Shown: positions 1-6,386, numbered from the stretch's first letter. The stretch is DNA of 7,295 nt from Candidatus Zixiibacteriota bacterium (GCA_024230695.1 JAAERC010000788.1:1-7295), one strand, 5' to 3'. The notes: generated by a model from the sequence alone, not told the origin. A program made the numbers and translations.

Positions 1-296
1 AGCGATTGCTCGATCATATATCCAATACCGCCCTCGGTATCGGCGACACATATTCCCAGAGGCAAAATAGGTGCCTTACCACGAGATAATTCGACCCGCA
101 GAATGGCATTACCAACCTGCGGGCCATTACCATGTGTAACGGCGACCTTATAACCGGCACGAGCCAATCCAACTATGCAATCAATGGAATCGCGAGTGTT
201 TTTAAACTGCTGAGTTATTGTATCTTTAATATCAGGATGAGTAATTGCATTTCCGCCCAGAGCAATTACCGCAGTTTTACCGTTTAATTTCGCCAT
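1..296 (-). CDS. arcC: Carbamate kinase, N-terminal part (runs off the left edge)
   Basis: The frame opens at ATG 296 and is still open at base 1, giving the first 98 residues of a protein that is usually about 310 residues long. Motifs of the amino-acid kinase fold fit carbamate kinase: ALGGNA at residues 12-17 (phosphate-binding glycine loop), THGNGPQVG at 54-62, and ADTEGGIGYMIEQ at 85-97, which corresponds to the family's A-x-[TS]-[QE]-G-x-IGY block. The family makes ATP and carbamate from carbamoyl phosphate and ADP in the cytosol, usually as the last step of arginine, agmatine or purine-derived catabolism. The start lies 12 nt after the upstream gene's stop, in the same frame, and no other start codon occurs in between. 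No Shine-Dalgarno is visible, and a hairpin occupies the place where it should be, so translation is probably coupled to the upstream gene. Confident on family; the missing two thirds cannot be checked. Confidence 0.93.
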   Translation of the reverse strand, partial: MAKLNGKTAVIALGGNAITHPDIKDTITQQFKNTRDSIDCIVGLARAGYKVAVTHGNGPQVGNAILRVELSRGKAPILPLGICVADTEGGIGYMIEQS

Positions 297-303
297 GCTA
301 TAA

Positions 304-324
304 TAAGACTATTTCTTAGTCTTA
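304..324 (-). promoter_or_regulatory. Inverted repeat over the COG2403-like stop codon, before arcC
   Basis: The 8-bp arms TAAGACTA (RNA sense, 324-317) and TAGTCTTA (311-304) are perfectly complementary around a 5-nt loop. Two possible G-U pairs extend the outer end. The UAG stop codon of the upstream gene (311-309) lies in the second arm, and the arcC ATG begins 7 nt after the hairpin. No U-tract follows, so it is not an intrinsic terminator. I infer a translational coupling element: a ribosome reaching the UAG would open the stem and could restart at the nearby ATG, which has no visible Shine-Dalgarno. Confidence 0.5.
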
Positions 325-1682
325 CCTTTCGCTTTTTTTGATGCTTTCTTGACAGGTTTTGATGGAGTGAAAGCATCTTTAAGAACATCTTCCAAAGTCG
401 GTTGGCCGATTTCCTGCAGATCATAATATACCCGCACCGACGGCTTCTTAATATTGACAACCCGTCGTAAATCAATCGGCGTTGCAATTACAACTGTATC
501 ACAGTCAACTTTGTTGATTGTTTTCTCAAGATCAGCCAATTGCTTTCCTGAGTATCCCATCGCCGGAAGCAAAGTTCCGATTTCTGGGTATTTCTCAAAG
601 GTCTCAGTCATCTTACCAACAGTGCAACCACGAGGATCAACTGTCTCAGCGGCTCCAAATTTGGCCGCCGCCATCATACCGGCACCATATTTCATTCCAC
701 CATGAGTCGTGGTCGGACCATCTTCAACAACAAGAACTCTCTTACCGCGAATCAGATCTGGATCTTCAACACGTAATGGAGATGCGGCATCAACAACTAC
801 TGCCTGCGGATTATAATAAGCAACATTCTGACGAACCTCATCAATACCCTCCATTGAGGCAGTATCGATTTTGTTCATAACAATTACATCAGCCAATAAA
901 AGATTGTTCTGGCCGGGGTAATAATTGATTTCATGTCCCGGACGATGCGGATCAACAAGAGTGATCTGTAAATCAGTTTGGTAGAATGACATATCATTAT
1001 TGCCACCGTCCCAAAGAATAATATCAGCTTCTTTTTCAGCTTCACGAACGATCTTTTCATAATCAACACCGGCATAAACAATAACACCTTTGTTGATATG
1101 TGGTTCGTACTCTTCCATCTCTTCGATAGTACATTTATGTTTTTTCAAATCGGCCAGAGTAGCAAAACGCTGACAAGCCTGCTTGGCCAAATCACCATAT
1201 GGCATGGGGTGACGAATCGCGACTACCTTGAGACCCATATCGATCAAAACCTGGGCAACACGACGACTTGTCTGGGATTTTCCACAACCGGTTCTGATTG
1301 CACAAACCGAGACAACCGGTTTGGTTGATTTGATCATTGTCGGGGCGCCGCCCTCGATTGCGAAACGGGCACCACATGAATTCACATAAGCCGCTTTGTC
1401 CATTACATATTCGTAAGGAACATCAGAGTATGCAAAAACAACTTCTTCAACATCATTATCAACGATCAGATTCAGAAGATCTTCTTCCGCGCAAATCGGA
1501 ATACCTTTTGGATATCCAGGACCGGCGAGTGCCTTAGGATAAACTCTGCCTTCAATATCAGGAATCTGGGTCGCCGTAAAAGCAACAACTTCTATATCTT
1601 TATTACCGCGATAGAGGACATTAAAATTATGAAAATCTCTTCCAGCCGCGCCCATAATGATTATCTTCTTTTTCTTTGACAT
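309..1682 (-). CDS. P-loop protein of the COG2403 predicted GTPase / cyclic 2,3-diphosphoglycerate synthetase-like family
   Basis: The 457-residue protein starts at ATG 1682, preceded by AAAGGAG with 8-nt spacing. Residues 1-120 look like a Rossmann-type domain opening with IIIMGAAGRDFHNFN. A P-loop-like segment RTGCGKSQ lies at 130-137, with invariant-looking GKS at 134-136 but Ile where the first Walker A Gly would be. WDGGNND at 224-230 is Walker B-like, and NKID at 270-273 matches the G4 guanine-specificity motif of GTPases. The layout fits COG2403 proteins, often annotated as cyclic 2,3-diphosphoglycerate synthetase after the methanogen enzyme that closes 2,3-bisphosphoglycerate to its cyclic form using ATP. 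The NKxD motif also allows GTP use. The bacterial substrate is unknown to me, so no gene symbol is given. A C-terminal tail (441-457) has 9 lysines in 17 residues. The gene is followed closely by carbamate kinase, which suggests a shared phosphoryl or carbamoyl phosphate theme. Family call fairly sure; function uncertain. Confidence 0.8.
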   Translation of the reverse strand: MSKKKKIIIMGAAGRDFHNFNVLYRGNKDIEVVAFTATQIPDIEGRVYPKALAGPGYPKGIPICAEEDLLNLIVDNDVEEVVFAYSDVPYEYVMDKAAYVNSCGARFAIEGGAPTMIKSTKPVVSVCAIRTGCGKSQTSRRVAQVLIDMGLKVVAIRHPMPYGDLAKQACQRFATLADLKKHKCTIEEMEEYEPHINKGVIVYAGVDYEKIVREAEKEADIILWDGGNNDMSFYQTDLQITLVDPHRPGHEINYYPGQNNLLLADVIVMNKIDTASMEGIDEVRQNVAYYNPQAVVVDAASPLRVEDPDLIRGKRVLVVEDGPTTTHGGMKYGAGMMAAAKFGAAETVDPRGCTVGKMTETFEKYPEIGTLLPAMGYSGKQLADLEKTINKVDCDTVVIATPIDLRRVVNIKKPSVRVYYDLQEIGQPTLEDVLKDAFTPSKPVKKASKKAKGKTKK

Positions 1683-1870
1683 CTATTCTTCTCCTTTAAA
1701 ATTACTTATACATTTAATTTATATTAATTGGAATTTATTGTCACATTAGATAAAAGATAACCTGACCAAAATAACATGATTCATAACTAAAAGTGAACCA
1801 CGTCGTTTCATTGAAATTGTTGTTCTATCTCTTAACATTTCCTATCTATCTCACATCCTCAACAACAGGT
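1683..1870. other. 188-bp intergenic gap between the aldehyde dehydrogenase and the COG2403-like gene
   Basis: AT-rich spacer. Read on the minus strand it ends in a clear Shine-Dalgarno, AAAGGAG at 1697-1691. A weak promoter candidate is GTGACA (1744-1739) followed after 15 nt by TATAAA (1723-1718), with suboptimal spacing. No convincing intrinsic terminator follows the aldehyde dehydrogenase stop: the best pairing, TGTTGTT with AACAACA, encloses about 36 nt and has no U-tract. Cotranscription of the two genes therefore cannot be excluded. Confidence 0.4.
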
Positions 1871-3367
1871 TTAATTGTTATCGATCTGGGCCTTTTGAAT
1901 TTTTCCCGAATAATCAATATAAACCGATTTCCATTCCGAGAATACTTCAATTCCGGCCACTCCGGCTTCACGATGACCATTACCGGTATTTTTCACACCG
2001 CCGAATGGCAAATGTACTTCCGCTCCAATAGTCGGCGCATTTATATAAAAGATGCCGGTATAAATATCACGCATCGCCTCAAAACCCTTATTTACATCCT
2101 GAGTATAAATCGAGGCAGAAAGTCCATAATCAGTATTATTGGCCATCTCGATTCCTTCTTCCAAAGAAGAACATTCAGTAATAGTGGTTACCGAACCAAA
2201 TATTTCTTCCTGGAAGACTCTCATCTCAGGTGTTACATCACCAAAAATAGTCGGTTCAGTAAAATACCCTTTATCATAATCTCCGCCGGTTAAACGTCCG
2301 CCACCACAAAGTAATTTGGCTTTATCTTCATTCTTACCGATTTCCATATACTTCAAGACTGTGTTCATCTGCGATTCATTGACCGCCGGTCCCATATCAA
2401 CCGATTCATCAAGACCATTACCAACCTTAAGTGCCTTGGCACGAGCCACTAACTTTTCTGTGAATTCTTTTATAACATCCTTATGAACAATCATTCTTGA
2501 GGTAGCGGTACATCTCTGCCCAGTTGTACCAAAAGCACCCCAAACGGCCCCCTCAACGGCCAAGTCAACATTGGCATCATCCATAACTACTTCGCAGTTT
2601 TTACCGCCCATTTCTAAATGGCATCCACGAAAATCAGACGCGCAGGCTTCAGAGACTTTACGACCTACTTCTGTTGATCCTGTAAAACTGATAACACTAA
2701 CATCTTTATGAGTCATTAAAGGTTGACCAACCGAACCACCAGAACCGGTAACCATATTCACAACCCCAGCAGGAATACCTGATTCCTCGATCATTTTGAT
2801 ATAATTATAAACCGACAACGGAGTAAGTGTCGCTGGTTTAATAACTACCGTATTGCCGCAGATCAGCGCTGGCATCATCTTCCATGATGGAATTGCCATT
2901 GGAAAATTCCAGGGAGTGATCATTCCGCAGACACCTTTGGGTTGTCTGACCGACATCATAAATTTATTTGGCAACTCCGATGGTGTCGTAAAACCAAATT
3001 GACGGCGACCTTCACCGGCCATATAATAACCCATATCAATCGCTTCCTGAACATCACCTCTGGTTTCCTTGATAACTTTGCCCATCTCGCGAGTCATTTG
3101 CTGGGAAGCTTCCTCTTTCAACTTCACCAAACGGTCTGTGAAATTCATGACCAATTCGGCCCGCTTGGGAGCAGGTACCAACCGCCACTTCTTGTATGCT
3201 TCTTTGGCGGCGGCGACAGCATCATTAACATCATCTTCCGAAGATTTCTGAAATACACCGACTACCTCATCCATATTAGCCGGGTTGCGATTTTCAAAAG
3301 TATCGCCGGTTTTTGATTCGACCCATTCACCATTTATGAAATTTTTATAAACTTTGGGACTTGCCAT
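1871..3367 (-). CDS. NAD(P)+-dependent aldehyde dehydrogenase family protein
   Basis: The 498-residue protein has full ALDH superfamily length. Start ATG 3367 is preceded by AGGAG at 6-nt spacing; an upstream in-frame TTG at 3391 has no such support. Visible family landmarks are TPWNFP at 151-156 (catalytic Asn154), VIKPA at 175-179 (cofactor-binding Lys177), FTGSTEVG at 228-235 (Rossmann glycine motif), LEMGGKN at 251-257 (general-base Glu252), GQRC at 283-286 (nucleophile Cys286) and EEIFG at 387-391 (cofactor-ribose Glu388). All catalytic residues are present, so it should oxidise an aldehyde to the carboxylic acid in the cytosol. The substrate-side C-terminal block [25 protein letters not shown] (449-469) differs from betaine, succinate-semialdehyde and methylmalonate-semialdehyde types as I remember them. 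It may be closer to ketoglutaric-semialdehyde or uncharacterised anaerobe ALDHs, but the substrate cannot be assigned. It has its own candidate promoters and operator-like repeats upstream. Confidence 0.95.
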   Translation of the reverse strand: MASPKVYKNFINGEWVESKTGDTFENRNPANMDEVVGVFQKSSEDDVNDAVAAAKEAYKKWRLVPAPKRAELVMNFTDRLVKLKEEASQQMTREMGKVIKETRGDVQEAIDMGYYMAGEGRRQFGFTTPSELPNKFMMSVRQPKGVCGMITPWNFPMAIPSWKMMPALICGNTVVIKPATLTPLSVYNYIKMIEESGIPAGVVNMVTGSGGSVGQPLMTHKDVSVISFTGSTEVGRKVSEACASDFRGCHLEMGGKNCEVVMDDANVDLAVEGAVWGAFGTTGQRCTATSRMIVHKDVIKEFTEKLVARAKALKVGNGLDESVDMGPAVNESQMNTVLKYMEIGKNEDKAKLLCGGGRLTGGDYDKGYFTEPTIFGDVTPEMRVFQEEIFGSVTTITECSSLEEGIEMANNTDYGLSASIYTQDVNKGFEAMRDIYTGIFYINAPTIGAEVHLPFGGVKNTGNGHREAGVAGIEVFSEWKSVYIDYSGKIQKAQIDNN

Positions 3368-3373
3368 TTTATT

Positions 3374-3378
3374 CTCCT
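3374..3378 (-). promoter_or_regulatory. Ribosome binding site fixing the aldehyde dehydrogenase start
   Basis: AGGAG on the minus strand lies 6 nt before ATG 3367. It overlaps the codons that would follow an upstream TTG at 3391, so it argues for the shorter 498-residue protein rather than 506 residues. Confidence 0.85.
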
Positions 3379-3428
3379 GTACTATCTTCAAAAATTAAAT
3401 TATATTTCGTTTCCGTCAACAATCTCAT

Positions 3429-3444
3429 TGTGAAAATATTCACA
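3429..3444. promoter_or_regulatory. CRP/FNR-family operator-like palindrome
   Basis: The site reads TGTGAAAATATTCACA on the plus strand, a perfect 6-bp inverted repeat around 4 nt, and matches the core TGTGA-N6-TCACA recognised by E. coli CRP. Its centre is about 22 bp downstream of the start predicted from the TTGACA/TATATT promoter, a repressing position. It is also about 44 bp upstream of the start that an isolated TATAAT at 3404-3399 would give, close to the class II activation position. Which regulator, if any, binds is unknown. Confidence 0.45.
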
Positions 3445-3457
3445 CTATATATTTTCA
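3431..3457. repeat. 9-bp inverted repeat overlapping the CRP-like site
   Basis: TGAAAATAT (3431-3439) and ATATTTTCA (3449-3457) are exact reverse complements separated by 9 nt. The element shares its left arm with the CRP-like palindrome, so the two pairings are mutually exclusive. In the predicted transcript it would form a hairpin almost at the 5' end; as DNA it could be an operator for a second dimer. Confidence 0.5.
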
Positions 3458-3463
3458 AGAAAA

Positions 3464-3493
3464 CAAATATATCGATATTTTTATAATTGTCAA
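3464..3493 (-). promoter_or_regulatory. Candidate promoter of the aldehyde dehydrogenase gene
   Basis: On the minus strand a perfect TTGACA -35 box (3493-3488) is followed after 16 bp by TATATT (3471-3466), five of six matches to the -10 box. The predicted start is near 3459, leaving about 90 nt of leader. The same bases also read TTTG, 19 bp, TATATTTG, which fits the Bacteroidetes -33/-7 pattern TTTG / TAnnTTTG. A 10-bp palindrome ATATCGATAT (3469-3478) overlaps the -10 region and could serve as an operator. Confidence 0.6.
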
Positions 3494-3509
3494 ACCCTTT
3501 TGAATACAT

Positions 3510-3536
3510 AACTTCAGCCGATTTGAAGTTTTTTTT
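3510..3536 (+). terminator. Terminator-like hairpin facing the plus strand
   Basis: On the plus strand AACTTCA (3510-3516), a 7-nt loop and TGAAGTT (3524-3530) form a 7-bp stem whose end merges into a run of eight T (3529-3536). The stem is AT-rich and therefore weak. No plus-strand gene precedes it in the window, so it could only stop antisense transcription entering from the left, or be chance in an AT-rich region. Confidence 0.35.
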
Positions 3537-3558
3537 CAGGCTTTCAAAATTGTTTCCA

Positions 3559-3567
3559 ATTATAGCA
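3559..3567 (-). promoter_or_regulatory. Possible upstream extended -10 promoter
   Basis: The minus strand reads TGCTATAAT, an exact extended -10 motif. A poor -35 candidate (TTCAAT, three of six matches) lies 17 bp upstream. It would start transcription near 3552, just after the frr terminator and before the TTGACA promoter. The local AT richness, with three TATAAT matches close together, makes a chance match quite possible. Confidence 0.3.
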
Positions 3568-3630
3568 AATTATACTACAAAATTGAATAATTATAGGATT
3601 CCCAAAATCACTAAATTTGCCGAAAAATGA

Positions 3631-3670
3631 CATAAAAAAATGGGTTATTTTCAAAGAAAACAACCCATTT
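3631..3670 (-). terminator. Intrinsic terminator of the rplM-frr operon
   Basis: In RNA sense, a 15-bp stem (3670-3656 with 3652-3638, one G-U pair) closes a 3-nt loop. Its outer nine pairs, AAATGGGTT with AACCCATTT, are perfect. The right arm runs into a stretch of seven U (3640-3634). The hairpin starts 19 nt after the frr stop. In the plus direction no T-tract follows, so it acts on the minus strand only. Confidence 0.92.
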
Positions 3671-3689
3671 AAAATTGCAATATTTGGTA

Positions 3690-4247
3690 TCAAACTTCCA
3701 TAATAGCAGTCTCTTTGGCCTCCATAGCCAGATCAATCTCATCAGTATATTTGTTGGTCAACCCCTGGACCTTTTCGGTTGCCCGCTTCATATCGTCTTC
3801 CGAAATTGACTTATCTTTTTCGGCATTTTTGAGGCTATCATTGGCATCGCGACGGATATTCCTGATCGCAATTTTTCCATCTTCGGCAATTTTTTTACAA
3901 TGTTTTACAAGTTCTCGCCTACGGTCCTCATTTAAAGGAGGAATTGGAAGCCGAATAATATTGCCATCCACTTGCGGATTTAGTCCAAGATCAGCCTTCT
4001 GAATAGCTTTTGATATCTCACCCACGATCGCCTTATCCCAAGCCTGAACTACCATAAGCCGTGCTTCCGGCGCCGAAACTGTAGCAAGTTGGTTAAGCGG
4101 CATAACTGTTCCATGATAATCAACTCGGATTGCGTCAAGCAAAGCAGGAGATGCCTTTCCTGTCCTCAGCGAACCAAAATCCCTATTCACCGCCAACAGG
4201 CTTTTTTTCATTTTGTCTTCAGTATCTGATAAAATTTGTTTTACCAT
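3690..4247 (-). CDS. frr: Ribosome recycling factor
   Basis: The 185-residue protein has exactly the usual bacterial RRF length. With EF-G it splits post-termination ribosomes into subunits. The N-terminal helix (about 1-30) leads to the hinge motif RTGKASP at 28-34, the beta domain II spans roughly 31-104, and the remaining helices form the tRNA-shaped three-helix bundle. The segment PPLNEDRRRELVKHCKK (103-119) and IRNIRRDAN (128-136) are family signatures; Arg132 sits where the functionally essential E. coli Arg132 lies. A strong GGAGGT at 4261-4256 is 8 nt before the ATG. The gene follows pyrH by 29 bp and ends the operon before the terminator. Nothing is missing or odd. Confidence 0.98.
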   Translation of the reverse strand: MVKQILSDTEDKMKKSLLAVNRDFGSLRTGKASPALLDAIRVDYHGTVMPLNQLATVSAPEARLMVVQAWDKAIVGEISKAIQKADLGLNPQVDGNIIRLPIPPLNEDRRRELVKHCKKIAEDGKIAIRNIRRDANDSLKNAEKDKSISEDDMKRATEKVQGLTNKYTDEIDLAMEAKETAIMEV

Positions 4248-4276
4248 CGGATTATACCTCCGGTTATATAGATATA

Positions 4277-5005
4277 TTATTTATCTGTTACGACTGAACC
4301 GATATTTTCACCAAGGACGACTTTTTTTAGATTTCCGGTATTTCCCTGATTAAAAATAATCACCGGAACTTTATTGTCCTTGCACATTGTAATCGCTGTT
4401 AAATCCATAAAACGTAATTCGCGCTTGATAACATCAAGATATGAAAGCTCTGGCAAAAATTTCGCATCCGGCTCCAACCTTGGATCGGCTGAATAGATGC
4501 CATCAACATTAGTTGCCTTAATCAGAACTTCAGTATTAAGTTCGTTGGCCCTCAAAGCGGCAGCCGTATCTGTTGAAAAAAATGGATTGCCGGTTCCGGC
4601 AGTCATAATGATAATTCTGCCTTTTTCCATATGCCTGATAGCTCGGCGACGAATATAAGGCTCGGTAAAAGATTCAATTCGGATCGCCGACATCACGCGT
4701 GTTTGAACCCCGATTCTCTCCAGATTATCCTGAAGAGCCAAACCGTTTATTACCGTCGACAACATTCCCATGTTATCGGCGGCAACTCGATCCATACCTG
4801 TTTTGGAAACTTCAAGACCGCGAAAGATATTTCCGCCACCAACAACAATAGCGATCTCCAACCCAAGATCTTTGATTTCTTTTATCTGGCGACAGATTAA
4901 ATCAATCGTGTCAAAATCAATGCCAAATGTATTCGGTCCGACCAGAGCTTCTCCTGAGAGTTTTAATAATATCCTGCGATACTTTAATTTTAGGCCGGTA
5001 TCCAT
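4277..5005 (-). CDS. pyrH: UMP kinase (uridylate kinase)
   Basis: The 242-residue protein is a bacterial UMP kinase of the amino-acid kinase fold, converting UMP and ATP to UDP and ADP in pyrimidine nucleotide synthesis; the family works as a hexamer and is typically activated by GTP and inhibited by UTP. Motifs in order are LLKLSGEAL (13-21), VVGGGNIFRG (54-63), NMGMLSTVINGLAL (78-91), GTGNPFFSTDTAA (137-149, UMP/ATP site) and KATNVDGIYSADP (163-175). ATG 5005 is only 3 nt after the tsf stop, with just a weak GGGA inside the end of tsf as a possible Shine-Dalgarno, so translation is probably coupled to tsf. The tsf-pyrH-frr order is widely conserved. Confidence 0.98.
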   Translation of the reverse strand: MDTGLKLKYRRILLKLSGEALVGPNTFGIDFDTIDLICRQIKEIKDLGLEIAIVVGGGNIFRGLEVSKTGMDRVAADNMGMLSTVINGLALQDNLERIGVQTRVMSAIRIESFTEPYIRRRAIRHMEKGRIIIMTAGTGNPFFSTDTAAALRANELNTEVLIKATNVDGIYSADPRLEPDAKFLPELSYLDVIKRELRFMDLTAITMCKDNKVPVIIFNQGNTGNLKKVVLGENIGSVVTDK

Positions 5006-5008
5006 AAG

Positions 5009-5602
5009 CTATTGTCCCAGCATAAAGCGAGCAAATCGCTTGATTGTTACATTTTCACCGATTTTGGCAATAAGCTCAGTTAAAATATCTTGCATCGTAC
5101 GGTCGCTGTCTTTAACAAACGGTTGTTCCAAAAGACAACTTTCGGCAAAATATTTTTCTATTTTACCATCAACGATCTTATCAATGATCTTTTCTGGTTT
5201 GCCTTCATTGAGTGCCAACTGACGATAGATATCTCTCTCTTTTTCAATCAACTCTTTATCTATATCTTCACGACTGATTGCAATCGGATTCGAGGCCGCG
5301 ATTTGCATTGCGATATCTTTGGCAAATCCCTGAAACTCTTCATTACGAGCGACAAAATCAGTTTCACAATCAATTTCGATCATAACGCCTAATTTGCTTC
5401 CCGGATGAATGTAAGAATAAATGATACCTTCGGCGGTTTCCCGACCGGCCCTCTTGGCCGCTTTAGAAATACCCTTTTCTCGAAGATATGTGATTGCTTT
5501 TTCTATATCGCCGTCGGTTTCATTAAGAGCCTTTTTGCAATCCATCATACCGGCGCCGGTTTTATCTCTAAGTTCTTTTACAGTTTTTGCAGAAATAGTC
5601 AT
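5009..5602 (-). CDS. tsf: Elongation factor Ts, short form
   Basis: EF-Ts is the guanine-nucleotide exchange factor that regenerates EF-Tu-GTP. The 197-residue protein begins with the UBA-like domain (about 1-50, with VKELRDKTGAGMMDCKKAL at 8-26) and carries the EF-Tu contact motif TDFVARN at 81-87, where Asp82 and Phe83 match the E. coli Asp80/Phe81 pair. I chose ATG 5602 because the family begins about here and AAGGA (5615-5611) stands 8 nt upstream. The frame is open to an ATG at 5632, but that would overlap the end of rpsB and add ten residues without family support. E. coli EF-Ts has about 283 residues; this one lacks the second core subdomain, like the roughly 196-200-residue forms of Thermus and Thermotoga. 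It starts 19 bp after rpsB. Confidence 0.97.
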   Translation of the reverse strand: MTISAKTVKELRDKTGAGMMDCKKALNETDGDIEKAITYLREKGISKAAKRAGRETAEGIIYSYIHPGSKLGVMIEIDCETDFVARNEEFQGFAKDIAMQIAASNPIAISREDIDKELIEKERDIYRQLALNEGKPEKIIDKIVDGKIEKYFAESCLLEQPFVKDSDRTMQDILTELIAKIGENVTIKRFARFMLGQ

Positions 5603-5610
5603 TTTCTTGA

Positions 5611-5615
5611 TCCTT
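5611..5615 (-). promoter_or_regulatory. Ribosome binding site deciding the tsf start
   Basis: AAGGA on the minus strand lies 8 nt before ATG 5602. It supports the 197-residue protein and a non-overlapping junction with rpsB, rather than initiation at the in-frame ATG at 5632. Confidence 0.75.
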
Positions 5616-5621
5616 AATAAC

Positions 5622-6386
5622 TCATCTTTCATCTGGTGAAATATATGTGGTTACATGCGCGCCTTTTTGATCACCGGCGGCATCTTTCATCTCATTTTCA
5701 GTTACTGACTGCGATGCATTCATAATCGCATCACCGATCTTTTTGGTGATGACCCTGATAGATTTAATTGCATCATCGTTAGCCGCAATCGGAAAATCAA
5801 TCGGATCGGGATCGGCGTTGGTGTCAATAATTCCAATAATCGGAATACCAAGTTTGGAGGCTTCGGCAACCGCGATTTTTTCTTTTTTTGCGTCAACGAC
5901 AAAAACCAAACCAGGAATGAAATTCATATCTTTGATTCCACCCAGAACTTTTTCGAGTTTGGCTATCTGATGATCAAATTTGGAGCGTTCTTTTTTCTTG
6001 AATTTCTCAAGTTCACCGTCTTCTTTCATTCGCTCCATATCTTTGAGCTTTTTGATCGAAGCTTTGATTGTCGAAAAGTTGGTCAACATCCCGCCAAGCC
6101 ATCTTTCAGTAACAAAAAATTGACTACACCTAATGGCTTCGTCTTTAACGACATCTTTTGCTTGCTTTTTTGTGCCAACAAATAGAATCGATTGACCTTT
6201 ACCTACGATCTCTCTGACTTTCCGGCAGGCTTGATTAATTGCCTCCAGAGTTTTATTCAGATCGATGATATAGATACCATTTCGAGCCGTAAAGATAAAC
6301 GGTCTCATTTTGGGATTCCATCTCCGTGTCTGATGACCGAAATGCACCCCAGCCTCAAGTAATTCTTTCAAATGATCAGTTGCCAT
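5622..6386 (-). CDS. rpsB: 30S ribosomal protein S2
   Basis: The 254-residue protein has the normal length for bacterial S2, which binds the 30S subunit at the junction of head and body and is needed for S1 recruitment in many bacteria. Signature segments are GVHFGHQTRRWNPKM (13-27), RWLGGMLTNF (95-104), a long charged coiled-coil stretch (about 105-150), FVVDAKKE (162-169) and DTNADPDPIDFPIAANDD (188-205). ATG 6386 is preceded by GAGG at 7-nt spacing. The gene follows rpsI after 121 bp, the longest gap in the operon. That gap holds a 23-pair imperfect hairpin ending about 20 nt before the Shine-Dalgarno, so S2 (and EF-Ts with it) may be feedback-regulated, as is known for S2 in proteobacteria. 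Confidence 0.98.
   Translation of the reverse strand: MATDHLKELLEAGVHFGHQTRRWNPKMRPFIFTARNGIYIIDLNKTLEAINQACRKVREIVGKGQSILFVGTKKQAKDVVKDEAIRCSQFFVTERWLGGMLTNFSTIKASIKKLKDMERMKEDGELEKFKKKERSKFDHQIAKLEKVLGGIKDMNFIPGLVFVVDAKKEKIAVAEASKLGIPIIGIIDTNADPDPIDFPIAANDDAIKSIRVITKKIGDAIMNASQSVTENEMKDAAGDQKGAHVTTYISPDER

Larger units (their letters stand above)
3368..3689. other. 322-bp regulatory gap between frr and the aldehyde dehydrogenase
   Basis: Very AT-rich, with no open reading frame worth calling. In minus-strand order it holds the frr terminator (3631-3670), three TATAAT matches within about 40 bp, a plus-strand terminator-like hairpin (3510-3536), a TTGACA / TATATT promoter (3466-3493), overlapping inverted repeats (3429-3457), another isolated TATAAT (3404-3399) and the ribosome binding site. 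This density suggests that the aldehyde dehydrogenase is regulated independently of the translation operon. Confidence 0.7.

Noticed and set aside
1824..1852. Direct repeat TCTATCTC, two copies 21 bp apart.
   Set aside because: Only 8 bp, low complexity and in an AT-rich gap; too likely by chance to call a regulatory repeat.
1804..1870. Possible terminator after the aldehyde dehydrogenase.
   Set aside because: Stems are short or have a loop of about 36 nt, and no U-tract follows; not supported.
1793..2293. 166-residue plus-strand open frame.
   Set aside because: Almost entirely antisense to the aldehyde dehydrogenase; composition is that of a shadow frame, with no recognisable domain or ribosome binding site.
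3368..3391. Aldehyde dehydrogenase starting at TTG 3391.
   Set aside because: The strong AGGAG lies between this TTG and ATG 3367 and is correctly spaced only for the ATG.
5009..5632. tsf starting at the in-frame ATG 5632 (207 residues, overlapping rpsB).
   Set aside because: EF-Ts homology begins at ATG 5602, which has a well-spaced AAGGA; the extra ten residues have no family support.
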